The position numbers were made by a program, and so were the translations under genes. Shown here piece by piece: positions 24,745 to 36,967 of a stretch of DNA of 64,000 bases. The stretch lies in NCBI GenBank assembly GCA_016806645.1, contig JACSYO010000424.1, positions 1,562,501-1,626,500 of the forward strand. The letters are read 5' to 3'. The stretch is from Ophiodon elongatus (Eukaryota; Chordata; Actinopteri; Perciformes; Hexagrammidae). Numbering within the stretch: the stretch's first letter is position 1; each line of letters opens with the position of its first letter. Below the pieces are notes generated by a model that worked only from the letters and a program-made list of their open reading frames with translations, did no database searches and was not told the DNA's origin.

Positions 24745-25870
24745 TTTTTTTAGGCCAAACCGGAAGTTAACATTGCTCCGGTCCCCTTGACAAAAACACA
24801 ATGATATTTATCCATTTGATTTTGGATTGTTATTTGGATAATAAAATAAGCTCTGTGGAAAACACAAGTTACTTACACATTTTATTCAACAAGATAATCT
24901 TCACAGAGGAAAACACTTTTATGTTTTTTGAAGTGTGAATGCCGTCGCCAACGTTTGTCTACAAACAAACTACACTATGTGTTGCATGACCGCACGTTAC
25001 GACCACTAAGGTGGACTAGTTTCTGGTGTGATGATGTTTAGTACTCTCATTTAGTCCCTTGTTAGCAACCGTTAAGTTAAGACTTCATGAGTATTATATT
25101 TACCATAGACATTATGGTAAGTATGATGTAAGAAATGGACGTAGTCACTGTGACATACCCCATTGGTTTGAGAACTAAGATTTTGAAGCCTCAAGTTTGT
25201 AATTTTTGCCGGTCGCCATCTTACTTTTTGGGCATCGTCATCTTGTTTTTTGTAGAACCAGATTTGACAGGAGAAAGTGGAGTAAAGTACAACCTAAGGC
25301 TGAATAAGATATTTGTAGGAGACCAAAATGTTACAATTAACTTTCATGAAGTGAAAACACACTGTGAACAGGTTAAAGCTGTAAGCACAACAATTCCTGT
25401 TCAACACCGTGGTAGTGACCTGTCAATCACCCTGTAGCCCCGCCCTAAAGCATACCCTGCTTTATGGTCTGTTTGACTCTAAATGGACCATCATTTACTA
25501 AATGAACATCATGCTGTATTGAAGAAGACTTGAAACTAGAGATTGAGACATAAACTCATGTTTACAATGTTTACTGAGGGAATAAATCAAGAGAGAAGTA
25601 GAGTCATTTTCTATAGACTTCTATACAACCAGAGGAGTCGCCCCCTGGTGGTCAGGAGAGAGAATGCGGCTTTAACACATGAAGCTTTGACTTCACTTTT
25701 CAGACCTGGAGGTACAAAGTTGTTTGTAGAAGAAAAAGGTAAAAACTCTTAAGCTTGTGTAAACCAGAGACCTTCTTTCAGGCATCTAATCAAAAGCCCA
25801 TAAAAAAAAAAAAAAGCATTGACCTTAAGACGAGGGAAGGAAAATAACTCATGTGGCTGTCCCACAGGTT
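24745..25870 (+). repeat. dispersed repeat family X, longest copy
   Basis: About 1.1 kb that aligns at its 5' part with 3105-3425 and 53755-54245 (shared order: CCATTTGATTTTGGATT-like, CTCTGTGGAAAACACAAG, then TGTGAATGC, then a CACTAAG/TAGTC block) and at its 3' part with 54155-54240 (CATCTAATCAAAAG, ACCTTAAGACGAGGGAA). The middle (25070-25750) is absent from the other two copies and includes CCCCGCCCTAAAGCATACC and AGAGGAGTCGCCCCCTGGTG, which I recognise from common teleost repeats. It carries an internal A-run at 25802-25815. No intact coding frame is present; the longest open stretch (25135-25437) is part of the repeat. Class unknown; a non-autonomous element is likely. Confidence 0.65.
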
Positions 25871-27546
25871 ACAGGTTGTCATTATTCTGAAATGCTGAAA
25901 TATTTTCCTCCAACATTGAGCATCCTCTATTCAAGTAATTAGTGACAGCCATCTGGTCACGGCATCATTCAGACTCAGCACAGTGGAGTGTATGGCAGGA
26001 TGTTTGGTTTAATGTGAAGAAGAGAAAAGCATCCACAGTGTACTGAAGTTGGGGAAAGTGGAGGTTATGGTATATAGTCCATTGAATATTCCTTTCTTTC
26101 TCAACATTCTTTTAAGTCAGTTGCTTTGAAGACATTATTATTATAAAACCTGAGATTTGAGAGTGCATCTACCTAAATTATTTTTAATATTTTTAACATC
26201 TTTAATTCTAGAACATTTAAATCCAATGCGGGATTGGTAGCATAAGATATTATTAGTTCACATAACTCATAAATGCCACACTAAATAAATACGTTGCACT
26301 ACAGGGAGTAAGACACAACCGTGGTGAGGTACAGCGTCTTTACTTCCTGTTTTTCTTTTGGGATTAAACCATTGAATCGTTTATCTGTGACATGCTAAAC
26401 ATGTAGCAGTAGCACTGGGAGATGGGCTCATGAAGCCAGTGGACTAATGTCAGTTTCACACATCCCTCTAAAGTCAGCTCACATTAGCTGTGCGCTAGTG
26501 GTCATACCAGACCAAGTAAGCCTCCAGCAGCAAAATCCCTCAATATATTGAATTGAGAGAGGGAACATTATATTTCTCATGAATTCCACTTTTCATTTAT
26601 AGGTGGGAGAGCCACTTTTGCTTTCAGAACATCACTTTCATCGTCGTGCTAAGAAGGGAACTAATAAACCAGACCTGGAGGATGTGCTCTCGATTAAAAC
26701 GTATGGCAGTCATAAATATCAGACATTTCTCTGCCACAAAAAGTTTCTCAACAGAATAAGCTTTGTCCAAGTTCTTAAAAAAGTATGCAACACTAAAATG
26801 TTCTTGACAACTTGGCGACTCTAATTGCTGAGGGCCTGAGAATCATGAGACCTAAAGAAAGAAGGTCAAGGGCCAGCAACACTTGAAGAGCTCTTGCACA
26901 AGAGTGATGTAAAGTTCACGCATGGGTGAAGACTCCAAGTGAATTGTGAATGGCAGAGCAATGTCAAGTTCCAACAGCTCTGAGGCCCGTGTGCAGTGAA
27001 ACTGTATCACCTCCTGTACATCACTGCAACTCTATCCGGTCGTCACTTTAAAGCTTCCAAATATTGAGTTTCTTGTGAAAATAATAAACGAGTGCGAGTC
27101 TCTGCTTGTTGCTCGATGACTAAGCCCAGCCTGCCGTCGGCTCTGACATTTCCCACCGGCGGGCTTTTCCTCAGGTGTGCTTGTGAAAATATAATTTAAA
27201 AAAAATACACACTTTAACCGAAAGCTTAGACGTCTTAGAATGTTCACAGGTGACTCACAAACCTGTGAACATGGCTGCCTGAGATCCTTGTTGACAGCTG
27301 CTGGAGACAGACGAGGACATCAAAGCACAGGTGGAGAGTTGGCAACATAGGGGCCGAGCAGGATGAAGGGACCGCATCACCTGAGATAAAAGGCCGGGCG
27401 TCGCACCCACACACACCAAAACCAGACCACCGTTATCACCCAGGCCCCAATGTCTCTCACCTGTTACACGCCACCTTCAAAAGGTCCCCTTTTATCTTCT
27501 GTCTACAAAGTTCGGGGTGAGAAGCGACGTGTGGGTTCTGCCAGTG

Positions 27547-27594
<48 letters not shown>

Positions 27595-28561
27595 CGGGCC
27601 CGTGTGTTGCATGTGTCGATGAAACAAGAACTAAGAGGGCTGGCAGGCTTTTGTTCCCTCTGAATAATCCAAGAAAGGCTTTCGCTCGTTGTTTGTGTGC
27701 GTGTTGATACCTTTGGTTCTCTCTCGCCTCGTCTCCGAGGCCGTTCGCCTCCCTCTCCCTCTATTTCAGGTGACTCTGCAGCTCAGACAAAGCAGCCGTC
27801 ACACAGACGGGATGAGCTCAGAGCCGTGTGTAACCAGATTTGATCCTGCTGCATTGTTGGAGACGCCTGAGCGGTGCTGCGGTTTCACTTCCACTTTGTC
27901 TTGTGACTCCATCGAGCACTTCCATGTTCGGACAAACACAGGCCCAAAATGTTCGGACCATTTGGAATTCTGAACCAGGCTTTTCATCAGTTCATACCCC
28001 CCCCCCCCACCTCCAACCCCCCCACTAGACAGCGTAGTGGACCAAGATGATGCTCTCACCTCCCCTCAATCATTAATCACTCAGGATCTTGCCAGAGAAG
28101 ATAGCTCAATCTCCAAATGTATTAAAGTTAAAACTCAGCCTGGCAGGTTGATGAATTAATAATAATGTTCTCATGAAGGTCTATTCAAAGTGTGTGTGTG
28201 GAGGGGGGAGCGGGTGGGGGGGGGAAGGGAGGAGTGGGGGGGGTTCAGAGAATCAAGGTCTCCCCACTGCTATCACTTTGGACTTGTGTGAAGTGTCTGA
28301 TTAAGATATTACCTTGGGAATATTTAGCGCGGATCATTTTGCTAATGTATAACTGGATCACATCAAACAGGCATTACTCAAACTGTATTTTTAGAGTGTT
28401 TCGAGGGTAATTTTCATGTGTTTGGAAGAATTCTGCCTTGATGCTGCCGCTGTGTTTCAGCGGATCTTGTCCTCTCGCCCTAGAGAAGTTCAACCAGGGT
28501 CACAGCAAAGGGGAGTTTTTATGTTGTGGTGTTCGAGCCATCTGGCGCTGTTTTTCATCGG
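25871..28561. other. non-coding with a TG array and C/G runs
   Basis: C-run near 28000-28022 and G-rich run 28200-28243. No coding signature. Confidence 0.55.
27549..27592. repeat. (TG)22 microsatellite
   Basis: Uninterrupted TG array. Confidence 0.98.
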
Positions 28562-28760
28562 CTCCTTATTACTTCCGCCAAAGAGGTTCGAGCATGTCTG
28601 AGGCTCGGTTTGTTTGTCAGCAGGATAACGGGATGAAATACTGCTCCAATCTACATGAAACTTGTTGGAAGGGTGTAACGTGGGTCAAAGAAGAACCCAT
28701 TCCATTTGGAGTGTGTCTGAATCATTGGTTGCCGTCACACGACTCTCACCTCTGACCAGC
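28562..28760 (+). repeat. probable dispersed repeat (TTCCGCCAAAGAGGTT type)
   Basis: ATTACTTCCGCCAAAGAGGT, TTGTTTGTCAGCAGGATAAC, GTTGGAAGGGTGTAACGTGG and AAGAACCCATTCCATTTGGA are phrases I know from a widespread animal/fish repeat. One copy only in this window. The open frame across it is not a gene. Confidence 0.5.
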
Positions 28761-29019
28761 AAACATGCTAGGCTTCTATATCATCATGAAGGGAGGGACT
28801 CACGTGCACACGCAGCCGGCCTGGCTACCAAACCAGAGAAGCTAGGCTAACAGCACTCACAGAGTGACTTCAAGTAGACATCACTCCTCTATATCCTTAA
28901 GCAGATAGGTGTTTGCTGCTCTATGAATGCTCTGATTGTCGTATGTAGAACATTTGCCAGACTGCGAGGCCTTTGGTGTAGACGGAGGTCTGCGCTCTCT
29001 ACACTTCTAGTTATATGTT

Positions 29020-29065
29020 CCCTATTACATACTCTGAAGAATTGAGAGTATGACATGTAATAGGG
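29020..29065. repeat. hairpin at repeat boundary
   Basis: Left arm CCCTATTACATACTCT (29020-29035) pairs with AGAGTATG and GTAATAGGG (29045-29065) with four extra bases (ACAT) in the right arm and a nine-base loop. Perfect pairing otherwise. The right arm runs into the TAGGGATGT start of the family T repeat. Confidence 0.7.
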
Positions 29066-29660
29066 ATGTCAACAGGTAATTGTTGATCACTTAACCACTG
29101 AAAACATTTTTGACTTGTTATGCATATATGCATATATTCGTTTACGGTCTAAATGTTAATTCAACATGGGCCCCGAAGCTTCCTTACCTTTCAATTGTCT
29201 ACCGATTGAGCAGTGCAGACGGGACACAGCGCGGGAAGCTGTGCTGCTCTCAGAGCAAATTAAAGAGCAGTCTTGGGAGAAGACAAATGAGTATTGAAAA
29301 CATTTTAATTTAGAATGCATGCATCATCTAATCGCTCCACTGATCTGACTGATCAAACTATTTAGAACCAATATGAGCTGATCGATGGCCAATCGATCGG
29401 AGCACCTGTGACCTGATGCAGCAATAAACATCAGCAAAGCCCACATAAAATAAAATAAAAGACATTTACAACACAAAACATGAAATTGGATGGATATAGT
29501 GCTTTGAAATGGGGCAGCAAAGCCAATTCAAATGGAGCACTGGAGTAAGAGGAACGTGCCTCTGTATTTAACTTTTTTTTTAATTAAAAATGAACCAGTT
29601 AGTTATCGGTTGATGGGTGTCGGGCTATCGAAAGAAAAATTAACCGAAAGTGACTGAGTA
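29060..29660. repeat. probable second copy of dispersed repeat family T
   Basis: Begins TAGGGATGTCAACAGGTAAT like the copy at 11895, and ends in AGTTATCGGTTGATGGG and AAATTAACCGAAAG, compared with GATAGGTTACGGTTCAGTTA at the end of the first copy. The left edge coincides with the right arm of a hairpin at 29020-29065. Confidence 0.35.
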
Positions 29661-29769
29661 TTTAACATGGACGGAACAATTTCACTAATTTTTTCACAAA
29701 TTATTTTGATTCTTTTTTTGTATGTGAATAAAGCCGCAAAAATGTAGATCAACACAACAATGACGGCTC

Positions 29770-29885
29770 TGCAAGGCTATAATTATGCACTGTGATGCTA
29801 TGAGCTAAATGCTAACATCAGCATGCTAACATATTGGTAATGACAGCGGATGTAGGCTACAGCTGTTAGCACGCTACACAAAGTA
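29770..29885. repeat. dispersed repeat family G, short 5' copy
   Basis: Contains TATGAGCTAAATGCTAACAT, CAGCATGCTAACAT and TGTTAGCACGCTAC, matching the 5' block at 2480-2510 and then diverging. Confidence 0.55.
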
Positions 29886-32279
29886 GCAGAGGAGCGTTTA
29901 TTTGTGAGTAAAATTTTAAAGCTGTTATCTAATCTGAGGAACGCCAGCGCACCACAACGTGTGCCTCCTCTTTTCTTTCTCACTCCTCTCTGGCTGGGAA
30001 AAAGACCGAATGCTAAAGGAGTGTGAATCACCCGAGGGCTTTTACAGGATATGACTTTGCCCAGCTGAAGTGCATCAACAGGGACGCCCTGCACAGTGGA
30101 GCTGTTGCCCTTCAACTTTGTGTCTCTCACATTCTCCACAAACTGGCGGTGCAGCGACGGAGGCCCCGCCTCCCGCCCGCCTCGTGATGAACGGACGGGG
30201 TGATCCAGCCTCACAACACTGCTCATCAGCAGGAGCAGGAGACGCAGGGTGTGCCTGCTAAACGGTGGGTGACCGGCCGTAATGATGCAGCTTTCGGAAG
30301 CTCTGCGTGGGGCTCGCGCCCCCAGCTGCTACGGCCTGCCTCAGCATTTCTTCTCCATCTGTGGGAGGCGGCGCGACCTGCTGGGTTGTAAGAGTGAGTT
30401 GGCTGGGATGAGGGAAGGAATGAAGGAGAGAAGCAGGAGAACTGTTTATGTCCGAAGTTGGAGGATGGCTGGAGAAGAGATTGGTTAAGATCCAAACTTT
30501 TTGCACATGCTTTTTTTTTTCTTCTTTCTCTCAGTTAGCATCCTGCAAAGCTGGACAAAAGCTCCTTGTCATACCAGTAAGGTTGTTTCAGCAAAACCAG
30601 TAGAACGGACATTCCAATTCAAATCACTGGAGCAGGATGCTCAGAGCTTCATGTGTGCTGTTGCCACTGTGACGTAGCAGACTGACTTCCTTAGACGTGA
30701 AGGACTAAAACGTGCAGTGGAGGAGTAACGTTATGAGCCTTAGAGTAAAAGAGTAAAATAAAGTGAGGTTGTATGAGGTACTCCTCCGTAGTCAGTGTAC
30801 TACTACAGCAGCTGGGGCACCGGCACGGGAACAAAGCGATTTAACACACCTTAAACAACATCAATATCAATTTGAGCGTCCGCTGTATTTAGAATAGTTT
30901 CCGTCATGAAACTGAAGTGACAGTGAACCTTCTCGCTCCTGTTTTTGTCGTGAGGCGTTGAGCAACGATAACTTAGTCCCGTCACAAAGGGCTGTCTGAG
31001 GCGGGATGACGCTGAGAAAGGTTAGCCCGATGGAGATCTTCATCGGTGAGCCTTTCTTTGAACTACGTTTGGCTGTTGCCCCCGTCCACAGCAGTGCATT
31101 GCTTTGAGTGAGTCAACTTTACAAACATATGATCCCAACAGAGGAGCTTAAACCACCATTCAATTGGCTTTTCATATTTCATATCAGCATTCTTTACACA
31201 CACATAGGTAAGGTACATGTTTGATTCCTCCAGTGTCTAGCGGCTCAGAGAAAGAGCATTGCCTCTGCACCCTCCGTGTGCTTTTCATTTGCCATCGCAA
31301 CTCCACAATTCATACTCATTCAACATAAATAAAAATAGGCTCTGCAGCCTACTGCAGTGGTCTGACCTTTACTGGTAAATGAAGTCCAGTCGTCTATCCT
31401 TCTGGACAAAAAGCTCCGTGACTTTGTTAAAGTCCTCCTTATCTTCTTTTAGTTTTAAAAGTGTAGAAGAAGAGCAACGGCAGAACAAGCGTGAACCCGT
31501 GGGCTCTCCCCTGCCCCCTTCAGTGAGGCAGCGGTACTGTCTGCCTCCCCTCTGGGCTTCTTCACTGCGGTTTTATGTCAATCAGCGAGGCTAAATAGGT
31601 CCTACACAAACGTGAAGTACACAACCTACTCTATGGAAAGAAAGGACATATAATAAAAGTGTCTACAAATATTACAGTGGTGACAAACAATGAGAAAGCA
31701 AAAGGCACGCGCTCGACCCAGTTTGTGAGGGATTGCGCAATCTGGGGTGAGGCACAGCTCGCTGTCTCCTCTCTGTTTAATGCGCAGATTCAGCGATTTT
31801 AATTTAAAAAAGGCTTGAAATGATTGGATACAGAAATTACATTTATAGCACAGATCAGTAGAGAAATATTAATATTTATTTCATTTTATCAGTATTTATT
31901 TTTTACTTTTTACTCATGATGACAGGTGAGGCACTGCGTTGTCACCATAGCAACAAACAACCATCAGCGTTTTCTTTTGAAGCAGTCAAATGACCACTGA
32001 CAACAGTTCATGTCATGTTCCTTCCACTCATATTCTATCAACTGAACCAGAACTTCTCCGAGTCTTGGCTTTGGAAAGAAAAGTGCTTTACCTTAATTGG
32101 TACAGACTGGATTGTTCTAGACATTGAACATGTCATGCATTCCAATCCATAACAACAACAACAATAACAATAGAACAATCAGGCAAAAAATCTGTTTAAA
32201 ATACAAAAGGACAATAGAATAATAAAATCCTGCACTAAAAGCCGCAGAAAAAAAGATGCATTCTCCAAATGGAACAGCC
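29886..32279. other. non-coding, includes one possible repeat
   Basis: A G+C-rich part (30060-30400) gives overlapping frames up to 142 codons without domains. CAACAACAACAATAACAATA at 32151 is a short CAA-type low-complexity tail. Otherwise nothing recognised. Confidence 0.5.
30725..31100. repeat. possible dispersed repeat
   Basis: GGTACTCCTCCGTAGTCAGT, TTAACACACCTTAAACAACA and GATAACTTAGTCCCGTCACA give a weak recollection of a fish repeat with these phrases in this order. No copy elsewhere in the window, so this is tentative. Confidence 0.25.
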
Positions 32280-32620
32280 GGCCCCTTTTATGTATGATCC
32301 AAAATGCAAATTTCCATAATATTACAGGCGTTGTCTGAGCCAGAACGTTTGTCAATTATGAATGTACTGCAGAGGGAACCTACGGGAGACTCACTGTTGT
32401 TCTAAAGGATGACAGCCTTCAGCGGAGCGCTCAGGAGCTGCTCGGCCTGCTCGGCCTGAGTCGCTGAGGCTCCACACGACTAACGCGCTCTTTCCTCTGG
32501 TAATGAGATCCCTCGCTGCACTAATCCCTCAAAATGAAAAAAGTGAATTATGTGTGTTTTAATAATTTAGCTAATAAACACATTGAAAGTGGTTAGTAGA
32601 AGGTGACACATTACATAAAT
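32280..32620. promoter_or_regulatory. candidate conserved non-coding element with octamer motif
   Basis: A perfect POU octamer ATGCAAAT lies at 32304-32311, with CCATAATATTACAGG next to it and later GGTAATGAGATC, CACTAATCCCTC and TAATAATTTAGCTAATAAAC. A tandem CTGCTCGGC duplication is at 32438-32457. Enhancer-like by motif content only. Confidence 0.28.
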
Positions 32621-32870
32621 AGCTGTCTTGTCATTTTTCCAATTCTGCCAATCTTCACTCAATGATTTCTGTTATTTATCTCTGCAATTAATTTTTATCA
32701 TTTGCTTTTTCAGTAAAACAAGCTTTTCAGTGTTTTCAGCTTGTATTACTTTTTTTTTCTTTTACTATAAAAGTTTTTTCAGAGTAACGGTAAAAATAGA
32801 TCAAAATCAACACGTGCAAACTTTGCTGCTTTCACAGGAGCACACACACTCGGACCATGTCATTTTCTCC

Positions 32871-32874
<4 letters not shown>

Positions 32875-32908
<34 letters not shown>

Positions 32909-32930
32909 GGGGTGGGGGAGGGGAGGTGGG
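32875..32930. repeat. (TG)n microsatellite plus G-rich tail
   Basis: TG array 32875-32906 followed by GGGGGG-TGGGGGAGGGGAGGTGGGG (split here), with at least four G-runs, a possible G-quadruplex. Confidence 0.95.
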
Positions 32931-33340
32931 GCAGATCAGAGGTTTGTAAATTGTTTATCAGAGTACAAAAAGTGCAAAATGCTCGACAGAACTTTGGACG
33001 ACGCGATGAGTCAGTGAAGCGTGACAATAATGCCAGAAAATCTGCCAGAAGACGTGAGTGCAGAGGATAAAACGGGGAGCTTGTAAAGCAAAGCCCAAGG
33101 CCTAAAGAAACCAAAATAGGCGGCTTGTGGAGAGCCTCGTGCAGCCCTGCAATAAACAAAATTACAGATCAGCTTGGCTTCGTTCCACATTTTCTGGAAC
33201 CGCAGAAGCTGATTTCCTGTTTATCTAGAAGAGAAGATGGGGGAGGGCCGAGGCGTAATTTGAATCCATATTTCGTCCGACTTTAACAAGAGTTCTCTTC
33301 CTGACTTGACGTCCGTGTGGTGACACACACACACACACAC

Positions 33341-33410
<70 letters not shown>

Positions 33411-34129
33411 CCGGTCATATGCATCATTAGTGTGTCACGCGGGGTCAGGGGTCACGCTGTGTGCGTACTGAGCGTGCGTCTGTCGGCCTGTGATGTATTG
33501 CTGGATGTTTGTGGACATTTTTTTAAAGCTGACTTTCAAGGTTTATTGCGAGAATGTGTGGACAGGAAAAGCTGCGGGGCACTTTCTCATAGTTCCCCTG
33601 ATGAGCTTTGCTGTGAGTGAGATGGAGGAGAGTGATGGGAACAAAAGGGGGAGAAGCTGTCAGGAGTCAGAGTGAAAGGAAATACACTGTGGAGAAGATA
33701 GGAGCCCAGATAGAAAACAAGCACTGTGTTTAAGCACATCCAGATGAAATACCAATCAGAGCGGACCTGAACCTGTTGAGCGAGGTCAAGGCGGCGATAA
33801 CAACGCGGGCCGCTGCAGCACAGATCCTCCACAACAATGGAAGGGAAGGGGGGTGATGGGGGTGTAGGGTGGGGGAGATGGAGGGCGTCTATACAGTAAC
33901 ATTACAGCCATTCACATCACTGCGTTGTTTGCAGCCCACGCTCATACTTGTCCTTGCTGCTGAATCCAATGATTATATCACACATCTTTAAAGTAAAAGT
34001 CTTGTAAACTGCCGCCTCGAGCTTGTCTTGCTCTGAAAAGGAAGCCACTTAAATGATCTCAGTAGCTTTAAACCCGTTTCCCTCATTGGTCGGGGTGCTG
34101 TGCCAGTACATGTTCCAAAGGCATAAATC
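32931..34129. other. non-coding, nothing besides the CA array
   Basis: G-rich run 33840-33882 (GGGTGATGGGGGTGTAGGG). No exon recognised. Confidence 0.55.
33322..33408. repeat. (CA)n microsatellite, about 43 repeats
   Basis: Long AC array with a single CCT interruption near 33341. Longest pure dinucleotide block in the window (33344-33408). Confidence 0.98.
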
Positions 34130-34330
34130 GTACGCGTGAACCTCATTCATTTTCACCGTGCTCCACAATGTTCTGTAAATTGCAACCTTGGAGCTCATGT
34201 AAAAATAATCTGCCCAGGCAAAGTCATTACAAAGTAATTACAGGGCGCACTTGGCAGGACCTCACAGAGCTGCGTTTGTTGTGTGACAGAGGTTTACGTA
34301 ATCAGTCAGAAATGCAAAAGGTGAGCTTCC
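34130..34330. promoter_or_regulatory. candidate conserved non-coding element
   Basis: GTCATTACAAAGTAATTACAG (overlapping ATTAC cores), a TTTACGTAATC element resembling a bZIP/PAR site, and otherwise unique sequence. A 99-codon frame overlaps but is unremarkable. Confidence 0.25.
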
Positions 34331-34735
34331 CTCAGGCTGAGTCTCCGACAGCTTCAACTCTCACTGCTATCAAAATACATCGGCCTCTTCCTGAGAGTGG
34401 GCCGACAGCTAAACACCAGGCAAAGCCGCCCAGACTCCTGCGTGAAACATTATACAATAGCCAATAAATTTTGAACCTAAGCCTTGGCCTTAAAACCTTA
34501 ACGCATAAATGTAAAACGACCTCACTTGTCAGGAAACACCCTTTTAGTGCTGGCGGGACGGAGTGGGTGGGTGGGAAGGGTTGTTGAAGTCAATCAAATG
34601 GACTTGCCAAGGATTAGGCCTTTCCAGGGAGGACTACTTATTGTTCATTAATAAGTGGCTCAGTCGATCTAAAGCTATATGTGCTATATGAATGGCCAGT
34701 TCAGTTAACTGTGGATCCCAACTTTATTTGTACCG

Positions 34736-35025
34736 ACCTTTCTATTATTTTAGCTATTTATTTCAACCAAGTACCCATTATTTTAGCTATTCTTTTTAAA
34801 CCATTTACTCATTCTTTTAGCTTATTATTTCAACAATTCACCCATTTAATATAACCACTTACCCATTCATTTTTAGCTAATTATTTTAACCAGTTTGCCG
34901 TTACTTCTACCTGATTATTTAACTATTTACTCATTCTTTTTTAGATAATTATTATTTACCCATTACCTTTACCCGATTACTTTAACCGTCCATTTAACCA
35001 TTTTATTTTATTACTTTTAATATAA
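34736..35025. repeat. AT-rich degenerate minisatellite, period about 33-35
   Basis: Repeated blocks of the type AGCTAATTATTTTAACCA followed by TTTACCCATTACTTTT, seen about eight times (for example at 34752, 34787, 34818, 34877, 34909, 34944, 34970) with substitutions and small indels. Strongly asymmetric: few G on the + strand. No frame. Confidence 0.75.
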
Positions 35026-35564
35026 TAATTTAAAACTGTTTATTGATTACTTTTAGTCCTAACTTCTAGCTTGCTAATTCATTTTCATACATTCTCTATG
35101 ACAACATATGACCTGTCAGTAGAGGGTGTGTCCCGTGCAGTCGGCCTATTGTAGCTGGTAGCTTACCGTTTATCATGACACAATGCTTAAGATGCAGGAT
35201 GTAATCTTATCAGGCTGTAAGTACATTTTTCTCCTAAATCCAAATTTAATCAAATCATGAATTCTATTTTTTCAAATTCGTTGAGCAAGTCCACAATGGT
35301 TTAGCACTTCCCTCACTAATCTATCCACCAACTGAGTAAACTGAATCTGACTCTCAGCCTCACCCTCTGGGAAGATCAGTGAGCATCAAATCCCTTCACG
35401 CCACATGTTCCATGAACTTGACACCATTGATTGGTTTATTAGACACAGCCGTCGCTTAAGACTTTATGGGAGTGGTGCAGTTGTACCCTGCCACAGGGCA
35501 ACAGTCACTGTGTGAACAGCAACAATAAATCAGCTGCTCGCTCTTCATCTCTGCACTGCAGTTA

Positions 35565-35665
35565 ACAGGGTTGGAGGGTGACAAATTCCATGTCGCATAA
35601 TTACATCAATCTGATTACAAATTATGCTAATCCTATTACAAAAGAGGGCTACTTGAGTAAAATGG
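35565..35665. promoter_or_regulatory. candidate homeodomain-site cluster with TAATCC core
   Basis: Within 50 bases: GCATAATTACATC, CTGATTACAAATTATGC and GCTAATCCTATTAC. TAATCC (35628-35633) is the preferred core of OTX/PITX-type homeodomains. Dense ATTA clustering supports an enhancer guess. Confidence 0.28.
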
Positions 35666-36164
35666 AGATACTTTACGACACGGTTGAAGAGCTGGAGGCG
35701 TGGTGATTGTGACGTTTAAAGGTTGCAAAAATGGACAATACAATTCAGATCATACTCTGAAAATGTAAAAATTGTGATGGACATTTTTTTTCGATTCAAT
35801 CGATACCTGCAGCCCCCCCCCCAAAAAAATCAAAGCGACGCTCTGAGCTGGAGCGATCCAATAATTGTGGGAATATTTCATCAGGTAGTCGCGATGAGCC
35901 GCATTCTGAGAGTGACCTTGCCCCGTTTCAGCCCCGCAGCTGCTCAGTATGTCAGGCTTTTCTCCGTGTGCCACAGCGGCAGCTGAGGAGCCATTTCGGG
36001 GGCCTGATGCATTCAACAGCTGGTGGTGCCAAGCCCAGGTTGGGTGTATGGAGGAAGGGGGGGTAGTGGGCCCGGGGGCCCGTGAGGTCGTCTGTCTATC
36101 GGGCCGTGGAAACGTGGGACACGGAGCATATCGGACGGCGGGCGCGCAGCCAAATGGCAAAGCG

Positions 36165-36189
36165 GTGTGTGTGTGTGTGTGTGTGTGTG
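36165..36189. repeat. (GT)12 microsatellite
   Basis: Short GT array in a G+C-rich stretch. Confidence 0.95.
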
Positions 36190-36908
36190 CGGGGGCCGGC
36201 CCTCCGCCGGCATCGCTCTTCACAGTGCTGACCTGAAATCACATTCAGACTGCAGCTAGGAGCGTCCCGGCACACTCAAACTACTGTGTAATGCGAAGCA
36301 GAAGAAGAACACTGCGTGTAACTCGCCCACATGCTGCATGTTTTAGGAAGGAGACGCCGAGCCGGCTTCGGTTCAGGGCCCCGCTCCCCCCGGGCCAGGT
36401 GTTCATGTGTGCGGTGAGACAGTGCACCGCTTGTGCATTTTTGAGACGTGAGCCTCACTTTACGACAGTGAGAAAACAGAAAAACGATCCTCGGCCTTGT
36501 CAGGTGATGGAAGACTCTCGAATGTTCACCGACACCAGAGGACACGAGAGAGGGAATCGTTTGGCAAATGAGCTTTGTCTTGAAATATCTCAGGCCTCTC
36601 GCTGCTCCTCATGGCGACTCTGCAATGACGATCCTCATCCACAGCCAGATGTTCTAAGCCCCCCCCCCTCCTTTCCGGTGCTGTTTGGAGTGTTGCGGTG
36701 TGCACAGAGCATCAGTTTGGTTAAACTGAAGTAGAGAGTACGCCACATGAAGATGGAGTTTCCTGTAAAGTTGTTTTTCTCAAATGTAAATCATCCTTCG
36801 TCTCGGAGCCGACTCTCAGGGTGGAATTTCACTGTGCCTTCATGTTTGTCTGCGGTGTGTGTTTGAGATTCCGTCTCCTCACATCGTGTGCTCTGTGTAC
36901 TCTTTGTG

Positions 36909-36910
<2 letters not shown>

Positions 36911-36965
<55 letters not shown>
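36911..36965. repeat. (GT)27 microsatellite
   Basis: Uninterrupted GT array upstream of the plus-strand L1 fragment. Confidence 0.98.

Positions 36966-36967
<2 letters not shown>

Noticed and set aside
25135..25752. Open frames of 100 and 69 codons
   Set aside because: Lie inside the dispersed repeat family X and do not resemble any transposase or reverse transcriptase.
35750..36223. 157-codon minus-strand frame in CpG-rich DNA
   Set aside because: Partly encoded by a CA repeat (His-Thr run) and proline-rich from G+C bias; no donor or acceptor that supports an exon.
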